A stretch of DNA of 64,000 nt from Meghimatium bilineatum (lineage: Eukaryota > Mollusca > Gastropoda > Stylommatophora > Philomycidae), in assembly GCA_034231615.1 (NCBI GenBank), contig CM067298.1:51069832-51133831 (forward strand), written 5' to 3'. A program made the position numbers and the translations under genes. Shown here one piece after another: positions 11,610 through 21,094 of the stretch (position 1 is the first letter of the stretch; each line of letters opens with the position of its first letter). Under the pieces are notes generated by a model. It worked only from the letters and a program-made list of their open reading frames with translations, was not told where the DNA came from and did no database searches.

Positions 11610-12160
11610 AGGCCTATCACTCGTACTTTACTTTTAAATGCTGAATTTAAAATAAAACTATGAATCATTGCATACATTACTGTGTGTAAGGTACCTACAT
11701 TTGGAATAGCTGAAAGGGATCGAGTATTTATTGTACACCTGGTTTACACAGGTGTCGAATCTATCTATTTTCACAATTTGTATAATTTCAGAGTTCATCT
11801 ATAAAATCAAGTATTGTTACATACCGAGCACGACTAAAACATACAAGTGTTCTAAACGTTTACATTTCACAGAGAGGTTTCATAAAACTTTTATCGGATG
11901 CATATTTCACGAGAAAACGTGTACTGTCCTGTATACTTCACATCAACATTGAACATATTGCCTATTTCACAAGACAACATGATAGTTTCTGCATCTTTCA
12001 CCATCAACATATTCAGCCTGTTGGTAATTTAATGTAGGAATATATTTCAAATATGGATATACATTTACACTATATATTTTTACATTTAATCCCTATTCGC
12101 AAAGATGATTCTCTAAATAGAAGAAATATTTAACAAACTATTTCAAACGTGAAGGCTCCG
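11610..12160. other. Nothing recognised
   Basis: AT-rich sequence with recurring short 'tttcac' words. No gene or repeat family was assigned. Confidence 0.35.
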
Positions 12161-12162
12161 TG

Positions 12163-12230
12163 GTAGAGTGGATAGTGGACTCGCCTAATAAAATTCATAT
12201 CGGTCAAATTTTCTGGTTGCTGAAAAGCCT
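12163..12230 (+). repeat. tRNA-like SINE head
   Basis: ggctccgtggtagagtggat resembles box A, and a degenerate cggtcaaattt follows at box-B distance. No paired acceptor stem was seen, so it is treated as a SINE remnant and not a tRNA gene. Confidence 0.4.
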
Positions 12231-12387
12231 ATTATACACGTGTTACTGGCAACACAGTTGGCTGTATTAACTCTTTAGCGCTGTTATAGTTTTCATATTA
12301 TACCATATTATATTTATAATTCTCTATCGAAATAGGAAATGTAATGGCTTGCTGAAACAGCGAGTGGATTTAATTTACGGTTTTAAT

Positions 12388-12529
12388 GGACAGCGTAGCG
12401 CAGCAGTTAGCGCACTGGCTTCGCATATGAGTGGTCATGGGTTCACTCCCCAGTTGAGGCAAAAATGTTTGTTAGATCGAAACGGCACCCGGGTTGACCC
12501 AGCCGGTACCAATTGGGTACTGGATTAAT
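12388..12529 (+). mobile_element. tRNA-derived SINE, left part, interrupted by a LINE
   Basis: The head gcgtagcgcagcagttagcg followed by cactggcttcgcatatg is nearly identical to the SINE at 49321-49530, including tcattccccagttgaggc-type sequence and the following cccgggt(c/t)gacccagcc. Box A is tagcgcag..gttagcgc and box B is gtt(c)actcccc. The element breaks off at ggattaat (12522-12529) and resumes at 12953, so a LINE has inserted into it. Confidence 0.85.
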
Positions 12530-12951
12530 AATTAGTTAGTTAGCTGTTGGATCATCATCACTTCAAACTGGACACGTCCATAGTTGCTCCGATCTCTTCT
12601 TGAGTGTGTCCGCCATTACACTTCTGCTGACAGTACCGGTCCTCTGCTGGTTGACCACTATACTTCTGCTCTTTCCAAATGTTTGCTTCTAGCAACACCG
12701 AATTTAAAATCCTGATCTTTAATCCTGGCCATTGAAAAGGAATCATCATCAACACTAGTCTCACTCTAGTGTGCTATATCTCTTATGGAATTCAAAACGT
12801 CAGCTCGATCCATTGCCCCATCGCCCTGTGCCACAATCGCGCATGTCGTCGGTTGATATGCTCTTTCATTGCCACGAACACACACTTTTCCTGAAAATAA
12901 ATGTAACTACTTTCAACCTCGCCTTTCTCAAGGCCTCGATCCACTGTTCCG
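12530..12951 (-). mobile_element. LINE 3' fragment (family R, RNase H tail) inserted in a SINE
   Basis: Read on the minus strand it begins near gtggatcgaggccttgagaa and ends in ggatcatcatc-type sequence plus a (CTAA)n tail at 12530-12545. The same DNA, in the same order, occurs at 55430-55815 (+) and 59889-60440 (-). The 55 kb copy still reads FIFVSGHVGV...SADKLAS, the end of an RNase H domain. This copy keeps the block encoding ...DQ..CQQKCNG and the end ...IGATMDVSS in shifted frames. The flanks ggattaat and gggttaat look like an 8-bp target duplication with one mismatch. Confidence 0.8.
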
Positions 12952-13034
12952 GGGTTAATCCGGGAAGTAAAGACTGTGAGGGAAAACAGATGGCGCCCTC
13001 ATATAGCAGAGCTAGTGAAATATTAGATCGCTAA
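12952..13034 (+). mobile_element. tRNA-derived SINE, right part
   Basis: gggttaatccgggaagtaaa followed by gactgtgagggaaaacagat, then a region ending gatcgctaaa, continues the SINE interrupted at 12529. The copy at 49321 reads ggattaatccggcaagtaaa and gactgcgaggaaaaggagat at the matching place. Confidence 0.85.
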
Positions 13035-13138
13035 AATTCATACCCCAACGGCATTAATAAATGCTATTGATTAACTTTACTGTTTTAGTGACTTATCAGA
13101 GAATACTAGATTGTGGCAAAATATGTATCAATGATTGA

Positions 13139-13206
13139 TGTTCTATACAGAAGTTATGTTCTATACAGAAGTATGTTCTATACAAAAGTTATGTTTTATA
13201 CAGAAG
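13139..13206. repeat. 17-bp tandem repeat, four copies
   Basis: Units of gttctatacagaagttat repeat with small length changes. Confidence 0.85.
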
Positions 13207-13329
13207 ACCTAAGGTGGATGTGGACCAAGATGACTTTTAAGATTTTTGTCGCGCCTATAGACAACCAATGGAAGGTCCTGGAAATTGGCACAAGTGTGAG
13301 GATCAGACTCGAGCAGGTAATAATATTTA

Positions 13330-13905
13330 ATCAGGATGCGCCGGACAGTTGTGGGGGATGAAAGGTACGGAGAAGTTTATTTATCAGGAGGAGAAAGAAC
13401 CTGGGTTTTCTATAGGTGCCAAAAATATCTTAAGAACATCTTCGTCCACAGCCACCTTGGGTCTTCTGTTCCTGACCATTTCGGCACTGTTCGCTGCCCA
13501 CGCGATCGTTGCTACACATATCATTGTGTAGTTCAGATGCGCTCCGATTCATTTCCTAATGCTACTTTCACCATTGATGAGGCCTTTACGTGTAAATCCT
13601 GTAATGTCATTTAGGTGATCATATGTAAATGCTGCGGCAAACGTGTATATCGATGGCACTGGCTTAAGATTGAGCGACCGCGTATGTAACCAACCTCATG
13701 CCATCAAGCACGGAACACATACTCCTGTTGTCACACACTTCACCGGATGTTCACCGTGGTGTTCTTGATATTTAGGCCACTGCCATTAGATCCTGCACCA
13801 CGGATGGTATATCTAGGTACGTCCTAGAAAATCGTCTTATTTTTGAGTTGGGTACTCACAAGCCATTTGGACTAACTTCCGAAAACTCTTTTGTCTAGTT
13901 TTCGG
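13330..13905 (+). pseudogene. Penelope-like retroelement fragment with degenerate GIY-YIG endonuclease
   Basis: The plus strand reads KNIFVHSHLGSSVPDHFGTV, RCPRDRCYTYHCVV, FPNATFTIDEAFTCKSCNVI, a stop, then VIICKCCGKRVY. A shifted frame then gives GLRLSDRVC, HAIKHGTHTPVVTHF and later ELGTHKPFGL. This is the Penelope-like order: (R)D.LVRS.L, a C..C linker, F.I...FTC.S.NV+Y.I.C..CG..YIGET, a +R..H region, P+..HF and LGT..P.GL. The element is 5'-truncated (no RT core seen) and carries at least one stop and two frameshifts. The copy at 28530-29747 is the same kind of element. Confidence 0.8.
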
Positions 13906-14099
13906 TTGTTGTGGTCTTTGTCTTTATTCATTGTTTGCTGTCACTAATTCACATTTTTTTCGTTTCGTTTCCACATATATTTACGTTTTTATCTATTTCC
14001 TGTTTCTATCCTTCAAGCATCTCGCATCCACATTTCGCTCGGATATGTGCATTTGTCGTTGTCATTTCTACTCGTTGTCTTTTGATGGTATGCGCGTAT

Positions 14100-14130
14100 C
14101 TTGATTAATGTCTTTTGGTCGAAACGTCGA
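14100..14130 (+). ncRNA. Hammerhead-like motif in Penelope-like 3' region
   Basis: cttgattaatgtcttttggt then cgaaacgtcga lies about 200 bp after the GIY-YIG coding remnant. It resembles a decayed form of the (C)TGATGA - short stem - CGAAAC core of the type I hammerhead ribozymes known from Penelope-like elements. The CTGATGA box is mutated, so activity is unlikely. The related 28641 motif sits at a similar distance from its own element. Confidence 0.45.
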
Positions 14131-14149
14131 TTATGTCCTGTGTATTGTT

Positions 14150-15140
14150 GAGTGTATTATTTCACGTGAGCATCCGACAGTGAGAGTGTGTTGGTCGTCG
14201 TTCAGACATAACATTGTATGTGACTTTTGATAACATTTCTTTATCACTGTCAATACATATGCCTTCTGTGCAAACCGTTATGATTCTTCCAGCGAAATAT
14301 TCAACAAACTATCAATATCATATGTCATTTGACGTTGTGGGCGACCTCATTTTCTTTGGAACCTTTCCTCGAAAATTAGACATTTTAACCCACTTTGTTT
14401 CTTTGTATGTGTCCAAAGTATATTAACGTGTGTCAATTTTCGTATCTGTGTAAGTCTTCTCTAGCGTCTCATCCAGATAGTCTCTATGTCCATGATATTC
14501 TTATGTCTTCTATAGCATCTAATATAAATTGTTAAAATGTCATTGTATCATGCCTATCTCATTGCCCGTGTCTCCAATTAATATATATCATTACTTCAAA
14601 CAAATTCTTAAAAGTTGTAACTTTACATTTATAACTGAATGTCAGATTACACTATATGTGGTAAAGAATTTTGCTAAATGAATGTCACAATATATAAACC
14701 TCGGAAGATGCGGTTCTCCGAACGAATACTGCCAGCATTTGTTATGGTAGAAAGCTCTGATATTATATATAAACAGCTATTGAAACGAGATATCTTCAAC
14801 AACGGTGAAAGGACAAACAAAACAGTCTACCAAGTAGTGGATATGTATATAACGTTCGACAATGTCAATACTGTGGTGTCTGCTTTCTAAATTCATAAAT
14901 TCAAAACTTCCAAGGGAGCTGGCAAATTGAGCCCAGAATAAACTAAACAACAACTTTCCCAAGCCAATATCAGATTACATATTTAGAATGGTATGTAAAC
15001 TCTTGTTACACACTTGAATGTTAAAGGGAAATATTGTGTTATTCCTGTATATTTGATTGATCAATAAAATGCTTATATTTATATAACATTTACTTCATAC
15101 ATTATACAGCTTCCATCTTTTCCCATCATTAGCTATTTAT
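14150..15140. other. Unrecognised stretch with two 70-codon frames
   Basis: Frames at 14214-14426 and 14678-14890 (+) have no recognised domain. Both contain a (M/L)Y(V/I)TFDN tract, which may reflect an old duplication. Confidence 0.3.
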
Positions 15141-15146
15141 TACAGA

Positions 15147-15427
15147 GTCTCCCGTTTTCTACCCAGCCATTGTGGCTCTGCCCTAATTATTTCCTCCAGG
15201 TGTTTCTATATCTTCCCCACTATGAATTATTCTGTGGGTTTTACAACAGTGTCTATTCTACTATGTGTCCGTTGATCTTCCTATTGTATATTAGGAAAGA
15301 CAACAAGAAGCAGACCAGGACTGCGATGGACGTAGAATATATAAAGTCTTCAGGACATAACACGGAAGAGACAAATTGCACAGAACCGAGTGTATTACAT
15401 AGTACCAGTGACAACAACGTTCTGTAA
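15147..15427 (+). CDS. Candidate terminal exon, possibly of a seven-helix receptor
   Basis: A pyrimidine-rich tract and ctatttattacag precede a frame that stays open for 93 codons to a taa at 15425. It contains a hydrophobic stretch of about 25 residues ending STMCPLIFLLYIRKDNKKQ. This could be helix 7 with a CPLIF variant of NPxxY plus a basic helix 8, followed by a polar tail ending SDNNVL. No upstream exon with the other helices was found, and no close family was recognised. It could instead be a chance open frame. Confidence 0.33.
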
Positions 15428-15639
15428 AAGACACGAAGTCACATAGGTAGATAGATATATATCTCCAGTGTCGTTTCCATATTTTTTTCCTCCACAAAAT
15501 GTTGATTACATCTTCGCATGAGTCCCTCATTGGTGGTATCATCATAAATAAAATAAATACTTAGGAGTAATGAAATTAACATCGCTTTATTCAAAACAAC
15601 AATTGGAAACCTATTTTTTTTATACCTGGTCGACCTAAG

Positions 15640-15832
15640 CGTGATAGAAACAGGTGATAGTAATGATTCGATGATCTGACATCAAATAGCTTCTGAAATT
15701 GACGACTCGATCATCTAACATTAAAGAGCTGTAAGCCCTGACTGGTTCATCTAACATTAACGACCTGAAAGTAATGACTGGTTCATCTAACATTAAAGAG
15801 CTGAAAGTAATGACTGGTTCATCAAATTATAT
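15640..15832. repeat. Degenerate ~36-bp tandem repeat
   Basis: Four to five copies of 'ctggttcatctaacattaaa' plus 'gagctgaaagtaatga' lie in a row, the first ones strongly diverged. Confidence 0.8.
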
Positions 15833-16039
15833 ATGATTTCTCAATTGACGCAATTAAAACCACGACACAACGCATTTCCATTCCCTGAACTACATCCTAC
15901 TGGAAATCTAGTAGGACCGATGTCTTGCTACAAAAGAAATCCAGTGGAAGTTTGAAAATTAACGCTGAAGAAGACGAATAAATAATGTTTGAAGCATTCC
16001 ATATCAAACAGCTTGCAATGATTTCATATCGGTGAAGGC

Positions 16040-16890
16040 ACGGCCTAATTTAAAGTCGAATATGCAGAGATGAGGAGAACTTGCAAAACCACATCAATGC
16101 ATTGCTATTAGAATATAAGAACTACAACAGGGCTATTCAACTATATTTACTCGGGGGCCAAAATATAGAAAATGGGAATCATCACGGGCCAAATTTATTT
16201 AAAAAAACACATTAAATGATTTTATACATTTAGTATTTTTATAACTTTATTTCACTGTTTTAGTAATGATCCGCGGGCCACTTACTAGGCCTCCGCATGT
16301 CGGATTTCTCCCGCGGGCCGCCAATTGAATAGCCCTGAAGTACAACATGAAAATTAACGTACAAAAAACAGAAGTTATAAAAATTAGTAAATATGCAATA
16401 CCAATGGATATAACAATAGATATCACCAAAGTGAAACAGGTCAAAGAATTATAATATCTAGGCAGCAATTTTTTCCGAAAATGGAAGAGAAACAGAGAAA
16501 TAGAAACAATGTGTCAGAAAGTACACACAGTGACTTACCAACTTTCAGCATTACTTTCTTTACCAAAGATCAAGATGGAAATCGAAAGACAGACAATATC
16601 TACAATTTTTATACAAACACTCTGCTACCAATGTCAAACATAGTCTTTAAAAGCTTCGCAGTAGAATAAAAACGCTACATATGAAATTCAGTGTCTGAGA
16701 AAAGCTGTAATAGTTACTAAACTAGATAAAATAAGAAATTAGGAAATTAGGAAAAGAGTTGGTATAATAGCATGTATTGAACATATTGATAGATTGCAAG
16801 GGCAATGGTTCGGTCACCTTACGAGAATGATCCCACACCAAATACCACCGGTGAATAGAAAACACCAAGATAGCATTGAACACGCATGGA
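16040..16890 (+). pseudogene. LINE reverse transcriptase C-terminal fragment, split by a MITE
   Basis: Before the MITE the frame gives DEENLQNHINALLLEYKNY, the segment just after the RT catalytic YADD box; the box itself is degraded to tatgcagagat. After the MITE it gives NMKINVQKTEVIKISK, then VKQVKEL.YLGSNF, LPK.K...ERQT, LCYQCQT and finally RLQGQWFGHLTRM. These are standard LINE landmarks (M.IN..KTEV, F.YLG, TYG.QTW, WFGHL.RM). Stops and frameshifts are present. Relatives are at 33780-34080 and 53730-54240. Confidence 0.82.
16128..16337. mobile_element. hAT-type MITE, 210 bp
   Basis: The element starts cagggctattcaactatatt and ends ccaattgaatagccctg, giving terminal inverted repeats CAGGGCTATTCAA. 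It is flanked by 8-bp direct repeats aactacaa (16120-16127) and aagtacaa (16338-16345), one mismatch apart. CAGGG termini and 8-bp duplications are hAT hallmarks. Inside it is rich in ggcccgcgg-type sequence and has no coding capacity. It interrupts the LINE remnant in the middle of a recognisable frame. Confidence 0.9.
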
Positions 16891-17446
16891 CTTAATGCAA
16901 CTAATGCGACTCATCTGGCCTTGAAACGATAGCTGAAACCCCCACCGCTACGCTTAATGGCAAGTGTGAATACGATCAACCATCGTTAACCTGGGACAGA
17001 TAATAGACATCTCTAAGAAGTACTTTGATTCGCCAAATGACTATTTGGACGTATTTCTACAGTCAGATTGAGACCAGCTGGGATGGCATATCGTGGACTT
17101 TAAAATTCTTGGTCAGCGAATTCCTCTTTGGAAATTTTATGGGAAATGAGATTGAACATCTTGGATGTTCAATCCAAGTTTCAATCGACGAAAGCTTCTC
17201 TAAATATCTAAAATACCAGGATTCCGAAACTCGTAAACTTCAATATAGAAAATATCGGTTTTGGTAAAAGGGTCTGGTATTGCGAACTTAGTGCGTACTA
17301 CTCACAGCTGAATTTGGCAGGAGTGATCCCTACTTTCAGGAGTTGAAAGCGCCAATTGGTGAGAGTGTCAAAAGTAATAACCAGGGAAGTCACAGCTGAA
17401 ATGAAGTTGCTTTATACATAAGGATAGCATGGATCTTGTCTTATTC
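16891..17446. other. Nothing recognised
   Basis: An 80-codon frame at 17025-17267 (+) has no recognised motif. Confidence 0.35.
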
Positions 17447-17735
17447 GCAAAATATCTAGTGTGGTCTATTGTTGTAGTGTCTGGGTATAAATTTCTAGTG
17501 CGGGCTATTGTTGGAGTGTCTGGGTATAAATTTCTAGTGCGGGCTATTGTTGGAGTATCTGGGTATAAATTTCTAGTGTGGGCAATTGTTGGAGTGTCTG
17601 GGTATAAATTTCTAGTGCGGGCAATTGTTGGAGCGTCTGAGTATAGATTTCTAGTGCGGGCAATTGTTGAAGTGTTTGGGTATAAATTTCTAGTGCTAGC
17701 TATTGATGGAGTGTTAGGGTATAAATGGAAGTTTT
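17447..17735. repeat. 39-bp minisatellite, about seven copies
   Basis: The unit gggtataaatttctagtgcg + ggctattgttggagtgtct repeats with point variants. Because 39 is divisible by three, both strands carry long repetitive frames (VSGYKFLVRAIVG on plus, TRNLYPDTPTIA on minus). The minus frame is 153 codons, but the reading is periodic and has no other support. Confidence 0.93.
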
Positions 17736-17739
17736 CGGG

Positions 17740-18410
17740 TATAAAAGAAACCTCTACTGACCGCCTCCCTTTTTTGTTTTTACACATATGAAAATAATCT
17801 CGTAATTTTGAATAATTCAAGATAAACAAACCATGTCCCTGTTACAACAAGAAGAATGATATTCCTGATCCAGGAAATGTACCAAATAGAAGTTGGTTAT
17901 AATTCTGTACAGCCAAGTATTATTGATCAAAATGTACTTTTTACAATGTATAATCTAGACAATGTGATAAGGAAATGGTATTTTTTGTGACAAGTTAAGA
18001 AACTCCACTGGGAAAAAAACATATTGATTAATATGGAACTCTTCGACTGTTGATCTTGTATGTTACAAACATATTTTGTGTATATTCGGCTACTGTGATT
18101 TAAATACAATTTAGAATGAAGATTTGCCTTCAATGATCATGTTTATGTATTTATAATAGTAATATTTTATTTTGACTACTGTAATGAAGAAATAGATTTC
18201 ATTATATACAATTTTGTTCTCGTAGTGATCGAATATATTTATATGTAAAAGTAGTCATTCTGAAGTTAGATCTGCATATTTTAGTTTATATTTATTTGAT
18301 GTTTGTTGAATGTGGTGTATATGTGAACCATTGCAAAAATGTTGACATACATTATGTTGACATGAAATTAACATATCGTGAAATAATGTAAGGTCTATAT
18401 AAGATATGAG
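17740..18410. other. AT-rich stretch, nothing recognised
   Basis: No exon, RNA gene or repeat family was seen. Confidence 0.4.
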
Positions 18411-18414
18411 AAGG

Positions 18415-18850
18415 AGATGTTATAGAACCAATCCTGGTGTGTGGAAGTGAATCCTGGACAATCATCAGAAAAGTTAAAAATTATATCGGGCTAGTAGAGA
18501 TATGGTTTTCTGAAAGAATGTTGAGAACATAATACACCAATAAAAAGTGTTATGAAGATATCTTGAAAGAGGTTAATTAAAAAAGCGTGGTTGATTCATA
18601 TCAGAAAAAGACATTCCAATCTTTTGGACACATCATGAGAGGATGAAAGATGGAACGCATCGTGGCAGCAGAAAAATTTAAGACTAAGACGTTTAGGGCA
18701 AGATCAAGAAACTAAATTGCTGGACAACTTGACATTGTGGCCTGGCCTCGGTTTCGGAAATGATTGACAGCTCAAGTATGTGAAGATTGTGCACAGATGT
18801 AATAGCTAATGTCACACGCAATCAACTTTAAGAAGAAAAGGCAGAGGATG
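18415..18850 (+). pseudogene. LINE C-terminal fragment
   Basis: The plus strand reads VIEPILVCGSESWTI, then EIWFSERMLRT, then FQSFGHIMRG, KMERIVAAEKF, a K...RARSRN segment and finally W..M-type sequence near ANVTRN. This matches the LINE tail order YGSE.WT, W..RRMLRI.W, FGHIMRR..ME.+V..GK..G+R.RGRQR. Several stops are present. It is related in style to the copy at 19640-20400. Confidence 0.75.
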
Positions 18851-19639
18851 AAGGCGGAATGTATTTTCAAATTAAATATAATTCTTCAAAAATCGACTGG
18901 TCAATGGTCATAGAAAAGGAGACATATTTGTATGAAACATGTAAATATGTGATATTATTTGAGGTTGGTACGGGCATATTGACGTTGCTAAGAAACAGAA
19001 TATTAGATGATGGCACTGCAGTTTTCGGCCCAGGTATATAGCGTATATAGGCGAGTAAAACTTCAATTTGCTAAAAATAGAATAAACAGTAATAAGTAAT
19101 TTAAACTTCTTATTTATAGGAAATTACCTAGAAATTGTTGTTGAATATTTAGAACCATGGACAGTGTAATGTAAATGGTATGATGTCCTCTGTGTTCAAA
19201 CCTCGTTCTAGGACTTCAGAATGCTTTCCAGTCACCATGCTTACAATATTTAGCTTATATGGCGTGATTGTTTTCACGAAAACCAAAGATAACTAACGCA
19301 GCTTATTTGTCAATGCTAATGAATATTATGTTTTATATGATCTTCAGAAATACCCTTGTTATATAATAATTCATAGTGCTTCATATTGAACCCCATATTT
19401 ACAAGAAATAAATATATTATATGGGAAATGTGTGACGAGAAACATCTTGCCGGATTACATATGAGGGAACACTAACCGAGAAATGAGCTGCTAAGTCAAG
19501 AGTAATACAGCGTCCTATTGTCGCAATTGTTATGTCCCCTAACAGAAGAAATAATCTTGAGGTCAGTGCACATTGTAAAAGAAATTTAATTACTGGAGAT
19601 CTGTATTGTGATGATGGCGGCGCTCCTTCCATTTATCAT
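18851..19639. other. Nothing recognised
   Basis: Short open frames only. No motif or repeat family was assigned. Confidence 0.35.
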
Positions 19640-20400
19640 CATCATCAGGTGCCATGACGGCTGGTGTAGGCTAGCATGACTCTCCACAGCTCTCTATCTC
19701 CAGAAATATGTATCAAGATCGCTGTTGTTTCCCTGTCGTGCCAGGTTGTCATACTGTCTAATATTTTCTCACGGTGTTGCCCTTTGCCTCTGCTGCCTTC
19801 AATCTTGTTTGCTGTGGCTATGTTCTTCAAACCTCCCTGTCTCATGATGTGGCCATAAAAAAATGAAGATTGTCTTTTTTGCCAAAAAATGAAGATTGTC
19901 TTTTTTTCCTTATATTATTGATTAAAATCCGTTTCGCATTTGACTCTTACAACACCTCCACATTAGTTTTTCTGATAGTCCATAGTATTCTCATAATTAT
20001 TCTGCAGAATCGCATCTCCATCGTCTCTAATTTACCACTTTCCTGTTTGTTTATTGTCTAAGACTCGCATTAATATGATAGTATAGGAGTTATATAGCAC
20101 TGCAGAACTCTCTTCCTTATATAACTCTCAAGTTATATTGCCTCTTATTTCTGTTGAACTTCTTCCATCTGCTGTAATAGTCGTACCTAAATATTTGAAT
20201 TAGTGGATCTATTTTAAATCTATACAATTCACTTTGATCTTGCAAGATGTTGTATTTCATAATAGTCCTCCATAGAAGCACTCCTTCCAAATACAGAACA
20301 AACTGTAGATGTTGAGAAAGGAATTCTCTAAACTGATTTCCAACATAAACATTTACAAAACAAAGATAGCGCGAAATATTACACAGATATTTAAAGTTCA
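19640..20400 (-). pseudogene. LINE C-terminal fragment (family G)
   Basis: The minus strand ends with an almost clean frame, RQGGLKNIATANKIEGSRGK then GQHREKILDSMTTWHDRET, then DRELWRVMLAYTSRHGT, followed by a (GAT)n-type tail at about 19640. Upstream on the minus strand, shifted frames give FKYLGTTITADGRSSTEIRG near 20150. The order FKYLGTTIT..GRS.TEIR ... G+I.G.RG+GRQREK.LDSM..W ... DRE.WR.M...SRHGT is a LINE post-RT region. A 163-bp piece of the same 3' end is inserted at 35142-35304. Confidence 0.83.
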
Positions 20401-20779
20401 CTTATTGAGGAAATCGACTATTTTACTGCATTGAGAGGTATCAATGATAAAATAGGTGGCACAGAAAGAGATATCACATCAAGAATAACTAAGGGTTGTG
20501 CATAAATTATGCTAATATTTTGGGAAAGGGGGTATAAACTTTTGAACATTTGTTGACAAGGAGAAGGAAGGAGTTGACAAATGTTGACGTAAACAATATT
20601 GTATTTATACATCAATTAAATTTTTTGAATTGGAAACATTATTATAAAATTGTGAAATACATCATGTAGTTTGTTTTTGTACTTTTTATACTGAAAAATG
20701 TGCTACTTAAAACGTTTTGACATAATCAAGCAGTAGGTTGTCCTTGGATTCTTCACAGTGGTTTGCAAGTGGGGGAGCG

Positions 20780-21093
20780 CGGGCTAGGGGAAGAAATTAG
20801 TAAACAATTGTAGACACAATTTATGGACAGTTCTTTTTGCCACAGAAAAAGTTTCTGGTTGACCAGAAACCACGTGATAAATGCTGTCTTCGTAATGGCT
20901 CAGCAGCGATAGCGCCATTCCTCGACAACCTCCCCAGAGTGTGATCCTTGGAACCCTATTTCCTGCTAATTGGGCGAATTTTGGCAATCATTTATATTTA
21001 AAACCACAAACCACAAATAACAAATGAACTCGAAACCCGCGTCTGCTGGTCAGTGGGAGAATGACTTAACATTACACTACTACGGCTCCCAAG
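20780..21093 (-). mobile_element. tRNA-derived SINE
   Basis: Read on the minus strand from 21093 the head is gggagccgtagtagtgtaat, with a box A, then gacgcgggtttcgagttc, a good box B. A body of about 200 bp ends near 20780. A second head remnant with the same start (gggagccgcggtagtgcagt) is at 41268. Part of the body resembles 3390-3440. Confidence 0.6.
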
Positions 21094-21094
21094 A

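Noticed and set aside
14678-14890. 70-codon frame as an upstream exon of the candidate membrane protein at 15147
   Set aside because: It ends at its own stop and has no hydrophobic helices or donor site in frame.
16247-16468. 73-codon minus-strand frame
   Set aside because: It spans the MITE end and the LINE remnant; a shadow of both.
17368-17829. 153-codon minus-strand frame with TRNLYPDTPTIA repeats and its plus-strand partner
   Set aside because: Same arithmetic effect of a 39-bp period; both strands are open, which argues against coding.
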